Shown: positions 12,414 to 15,200 of the stretch, one piece after another | Numbering within the stretch: the first letter of the stretch is position 1 | Layout: each line of letters starts with the position of its first letter | Source of the DNA: Acidobacteriota bacterium | GTDB taxonomy: Bacteria; Acidobacteriota; Terriglobia; Acidoferrales; UBA7541 | Direction of reading: 5' to 3' | Length of the DNA: 15,200 bases | NCBI GenBank assembly: GCA_019239815.1 | Contig: JAFAZL010000891.1 | Span: 1 to 15,200 of the forward strand | Notes under the pieces: generated by a model | The model's input: only the letters and a program-made list of their open reading frames with translations | What the model was told of the DNA's origin: nothing | The model's database searches: none | Translations under genes and position numbers: made by a program

Positions 12414-13715
12414 ATGAGTGTGGACATCGAAGAACAAGTGGAAAGCCCGCGAACCAAGGCGGAAACGACGATTCGAGAGTTCCCGCTCGAAGAACCGAAG
12501 AAGAGTCTAACAAATCCGAAGGTGCGCCGGCTGCTGCTGATCGGCGGCGTGGTGGTGCTGGCGATTGTTGTGGGGTTGTTCCTCTATTACCACGATCGCG
12601 AGAGCACGGATGACGCCCAAGTGGATGGGCACATCACGCCGGTGGCGTCGAAGATTTATGGCCGCGTGGCCGAAGTGCTGGTGCTGGACAACCAGCAGGT
12701 GAAGGCAGGACAGGTTTTGGTGAAGATCGATCCGCGCGATTACCAGGCGGCGCTGGATCAGGCGAAGGCGCAGCTCGCACTGGCGGAAGCGGATGCGCAA
12801 TCGGCGGGAGTGGATGTGCCGCGCACGCGTGAGAATGTGGCGAGCGGAACATCAAGCGCGGACGCGCAACTTCTAGGAGCGCAAGCCTCGCTGGCGAGCG
12901 CGCAAGCGACGTTCGAGCAGGCGCAGACGGCGGATCTGGCGTACGCGCAGGCCAACATCGACAAGAGCAAGGCCAACGCGGAGCTCGCAAAGGCGGACCT
13001 GGCGCGCTACAAGCCACTGCTCGACAAGGCTGAAATTTCGCAGCAGCAGTACGACGCGGCAAAGGCAAACGCGGACGCAACAGCGAGCGCGTTGAAGGCC
13101 GACCAGGAAAAACTCGGCCAGGCGCAACGCAACATCGACATCGCGAAGGCGCAGGTTGCAGCGGCGCAAGCGCGCGTCGAGCAGGCGAAAGCCGGAGTCG
13201 CGGCGGCGCACGCGGACGTGAAGCAAGTAAATATGCGCGCCGCAGATGCGCAGGGCAAAGCAGCGAAGGTGCAGGAGATGCAAGCCGCCGTCGAAGCTGC
13301 GCAGCTGAACCTGAGCTACACGCAAATCGTGGCGCCGGTGGACGGCGTGGTGACGCACAAACAAGTTGAGCCTGGACAGATTGTGCAACAGGGGCAAGGA
13401 CTAGCGGTGGTTGTGCCCCTGAAGGACGTTTGGGTAACGGCGAACTTCAAAGAGACGCAACTGCGAAACATGAAGCCGGGGCAGAAGGCGGAAGTACACG
13501 TCGATACCTACGGCAAGACGTTCAGCGGACACGTGGATTCGATTGCGGGCGCGACGGGAGCGGTGTTGAGCCTGCTGCCGCCGGAAAACGCGACGGGCAA
13601 CTACGTGAAGGTTGTGCAGCGCATTCCGGTGAAGATTTTGCTGGACCCAATTTCGCCGGACGTGGCGATTTTGCGGCCGGGGATGAACGTAGATGCGACG
13701 GTGATTGCGAAATAG
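12414..13715 (+). CDS. emrA: EmrA/HlyD-type periplasmic adaptor (membrane fusion protein)
   Basis: This 433-residue adaptor would link the DHA2 transporter to the TolC-like channel. It has a cytoplasmic N-terminus, one membrane anchor near 38-59 ('RRLLLIGGVVVLAIVVGLFL', 39-58), then 'STDDAQVDGHITPVASKIYG', the first half of the lipoyl-like domain. A very long Ala/Gln-rich coiled-coil hairpin spans roughly 108-298, and the second half follows: 'YTQIVAPVDGVVTHKQVEPG' (302-321). 'VWVTANFKETQLRNMKPGQ' begins the beta-barrel domain, ending 'RPGMNVDATV'. These match EmrA of drug-efflux systems. The ribosome-binding site GAGGGTG (12405-12411) overlaps the upstream stop codon (12404-12406) and the ATG follows 7 nt later, so translation is probably coupled to the STAS-TolC gene. 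The exported compound is unknown. Confidence 0.92.
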   Translation: MSVDIEEQVESPRTKAETTIREFPLEEPKKSLTNPKVRRLLLIGGVVVLAIVVGLFLYYHDRESTDDAQVDGHITPVASKIYGRVAEVLVLDNQQVKAGQVLVKIDPRDYQAALDQAKAQLALAEADAQSAGVDVPRTRENVASGTSSADAQLLGAQASLASAQATFEQAQTADLAYAQANIDKSKANAELAKADLARYKPLLDKAEISQQQYDAAKANADATASALKADQEKLGQAQRNIDIAKAQVAAAQARVEQAKAGVAAAHADVKQVNMRAADAQGKAAKVQEMQAAVEAAQLNLSYTQIVAPVDGVVTHKQVEPGQIVQQGQGLAVVVPLKDVWVTANFKETQLRNMKPGQKAEVHVDTYGKTFSGHVDSIAGATGAVLSLLPPENATGNYVKVVQRIPVKILLDPISPDVAILRPGMNVDATVIAK

Positions 13716-13810
13716 GAAGAGTTGATAGGCGACAGTTGAAAGTCGAAAGCGGCGGTTCTGGCGCGACGAATAGGAAGAATAGACGTCGTTTTTGGTCTGG
13801 GCGGCGTAAC

Positions 13811-13845
13811 AAACAGCAGATCCCTCGCTTCGCTCGGGATGACAA
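13811..13845 (-). repeat. REP-like dispersed repeat, copy 3 (reverse orientation)
   Basis: Read on the minus strand it begins TTGTCATCCCGAGCGAAGCG and ends AGGGATCTGCTGTTT, nearly identical to copy 2 and close to copy 1. It lies in the 193-bp gap between the EmrA- and EmrB-type genes. An insertion of such an element could explain why this gap is much wider than the 7 nt between the first two efflux genes. Confidence 0.75.
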
Positions 13846-13896
13846 TTTCTTTGCTCGGGTGAATTGAGGTCGGTGGGAAACGGGTTCGTGGGTGGG

Positions 13897-13908
13897 ATGT
13901 CCAAGTAA
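13897..13908 (+). other. Three-codon leader frame abutting the EmrB-type start
   Basis: ATG TCC AAG TAA (MSK, stop) begins at 13897 and its stop codon touches the EmrB-type ATG at 13909 in the same frame. GGTGGG lies directly upstream of 13897. It may be chance, or it may deliver ribosomes to the EmrB start, which has no good ribosome-binding site of its own. Confidence 0.25.
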
Positions 13909-15200
13909 ATGAAGAGCAAGATTCTAGCGAAGCTGAGGACGCCGGACGGTCACATCAATCCCTGGGTGATCGCGCTGACGGTGACGCTCGCGACGTTTAT
14001 GGAAGTGCTGGACACTTCGATCGCGAACGTCGCGCTGCCACACATCTCCGGAAATTTGTCCGCGAGTGCGGACGAGTCCACCTGGGTTCTCACCTCGTAT
14101 CTCGTATCGAACGCAATCGTGCTGCCGCTGTCGGGCTGGTTTTCGTCGCTGATCGGGCGGAAACGGTTCTACATGATCTGCGTGGCGATCTTTACCGTGA
14201 GTTCATTTTTGTGCGGCCTGGCGCCGAGCCTCGGAATTCTCGTTTTGTTCCGCGTGCTGCAAGGAGTCGGCGGCGGCGGATTGCAGCCGAGCGAACAGGC
14301 GATCTTGAACGACACGTTCTCGCTGGAAAAGCGCGGCATGGCGTTCGCGGTATACGGACTTGCGGTGGTTGTGGCCCCGACGATCGGGCCGTGGCTCGGC
14401 GGATGGATCACCGACAATTTTTCATGGCGCTGGATTTTCTATATCAACGTGCCGGTCGGAATTCTTTCGCTGATCCTGACATCGTTTTTGGTCAGCGATC
14501 CACCGCACATGAAAAAGGCGAGTTTCAAGACCGGATTCCGGATCGACTACATCGGCATCGGTTTGATCAGCCTTGGTCTGGGCAGTATGCAGATCATTTT
14601 GGACAAGGGCGAACGCGAAGATTGGCTGTCGTCAGGATTCATCCAGATTTTCGCGGTGCTGATGGTGGTCGGAATCATCGGCGGAATTATCTGGGAGCTG
14701 CGCGAGAAGCATCCGGTCATCGACTTGGGCATGTTGAAGAACCGGAATTTCGCCGTGGCGACGGTGGCGATGTTCTTCCTCGGCTTCGTGCTGTATGCGA
14801 GCACGGTGCTGATTCCGCAGATGCTGCAGGAATTGCTGGGTTACACAGCACAGCTTGCGGGCATGGCGTTGTCGCCGGGTGGCGCGGTGATCATGTTCAT
14901 GATGCCCGTCGTCGGGTTCTTGGTGTCGAAGGTCGATACGCGATTGTTGGTGACGTTTGGCTGCGTAGTTTCGGCAACAGCACTGTTCGTAATGGCCGGA
15001 TGGGATTTGCAGCTTGACTATCACCACGCGGTGACGGCGCGCATGTTGCAGAGCTTCGGGCTGGCGTTTTTGTTCATCCCGATCAACGTGTCGGCGTTCG
15101 CTTACGTGCCGCGCGAAAAAACGAACATGGGAACGGGAATCATCAACTTGGCCCGCAACGTGGGGGCCAGCGTGGGCATCGCCACGGTGACGACCATGCT
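13909..15200 (+). CDS. emrB: EmrB/QacA-type DHA2 major facilitator drug transporter (3' end outside window)
   Basis: An open frame from ATG 13909 runs off the right edge after 430 complete codons; DHA2 proteins usually have about 500 residues and 14 membrane helices, so most of the gene is present. It begins MKSKILAKLRTPDGHINPW. Family motifs follow: 'FMEVLDTSIANVALPHIS' (DHA2 motif D1), 'GWFSSLIGRKRF' (motif A), 'LFRVLQGVGGGGLQPSEQ' (motif B), and 'GLAVVVAPTIGPWLGGWIT' (antiporter motif C, GPxxGG type). It is an inner-membrane proton-coupled exporter. With the EmrA-type adaptor and TolC-like factor it forms a full tripartite pump. The ATG is preceded at a distance by GGTGGGA and directly by a three-codon leader frame. 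The start also agrees with the typical short cytoplasmic N-terminus. The substrate is unknown. Confidence 0.93.
   Translation, partial: MKSKILAKLRTPDGHINPWVIALTVTLATFMEVLDTSIANVALPHISGNLSASADESTWVLTSYLVSNAIVLPLSGWFSSLIGRKRFYMICVAIFTVSSFLCGLAPSLGILVLFRVLQGVGGGGLQPSEQAILNDTFSLEKRGMAFAVYGLAVVVAPTIGPWLGGWITDNFSWRWIFYINVPVGILSLILTSFLVSDPPHMKKASFKTGFRIDYIGIGLISLGLGSMQIILDKGEREDWLSSGFIQIFAVLMVVGIIGGIIWELREKHPVIDLGMLKNRNFAVATVAMFFLGFVLYASTVLIPQMLQELLGYTAQLAGMALSPGGAVIMFMMPVVGFLVSKVDTRLLVTFGCVVSATALFVMAGWDLQLDYHHAVTARMLQSFGLAFLFIPINVSAFAYVPREKTNMGTGIINLARNVGASVGIATVTTM

Noticed and set aside
12750..13310. Repetitive-looking GCG/CAA-rich stretch in the EmrA-type gene
   Set aside because: It encodes the Ala/Gln heptad pattern of the adaptor's coiled-coil hairpin, which explains the repetition.
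1..15200. CRISPR arrays, tRNA/rRNA genes, transposases, phage or toxin-antitoxin genes
   Set aside because: Looked for on both strands and none found; the repeats present are short, dispersed and not evenly spaced with unique spacers.

Overview
The window looks like chromosomal DNA from an Acidobacteriota member (class Terriglobia type). The best evidence is an orphan MacB/FtsX-type permease of the 'acidobacterial duplicated orphan permease' (ADOP) class. Supporting signs are GC-rich coding sequence, a carboxylesterase with a Tat-type leader, an S9 peptidase, and short hairpin-forming repeats scattered between genes. The phylum call is an inference from gene families; no rRNA or other marker gene is present. 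No tRNA, rRNA, transposase, integrase, CRISPR array or phage gene was seen.

Layout. (1) 1-2654: the N-terminal part of a TetR-type regulator (minus strand, cut by the window edge) diverges from a DinB-like gene, which is followed by a type-B carboxylesterase. A perfect 22-bp palindrome lies over the DinB promoter and is the likely operator. (2) 2655-2843: a repeat-filled gap between convergent genes. (3) 2844-5351, minus: an ADOP permease with its own intrinsic terminator and no ATPase gene beside it. (4) 5352-5713: a repeat-rich divergent intergenic region. (5) 5714-7852: an exported S9 prolyl-oligopeptidase-family peptidase. (6) 7974-8933, minus: a YeiH-family (putative sulfate exporter) membrane protein. 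(7) 9134-10090, or up to 10258, minus: an exported TlpA/thioredoxin-fold protein with an extra cysteine-rich C-terminal segment. (8) 10676-15200, plus: a tripartite efflux cluster made of a TolC-like outer-membrane factor, an EmrA/HlyD adaptor and an EmrB-type DHA2 transporter that runs off the right edge.

How the genes work together. The efflux cluster is the clearest functional unit: inner-membrane antiporter, periplasmic adaptor and outer-membrane channel. The TolC gene is fused in frame behind a STAS domain that lacks the usual phosphorylatable serine, so a cytoplasmic domain precedes an internal signal sequence. This is the most unusual protein here. The TetR/DinB/esterase group probably forms a small regulated unit. 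The remaining genes look like stand-alone housekeeping or secretion functions.

Two window-scale patterns stand out. Three copies of a REP-like repeat sit just downstream of genes. The plus strand also changes from C-rich to G-rich between about 6 and 9 kb regardless of gene direction. I do not see convincing evidence of a wholly new multi-gene system; the STAS-TolC fusion in its efflux operon is the best candidate for something undescribed.
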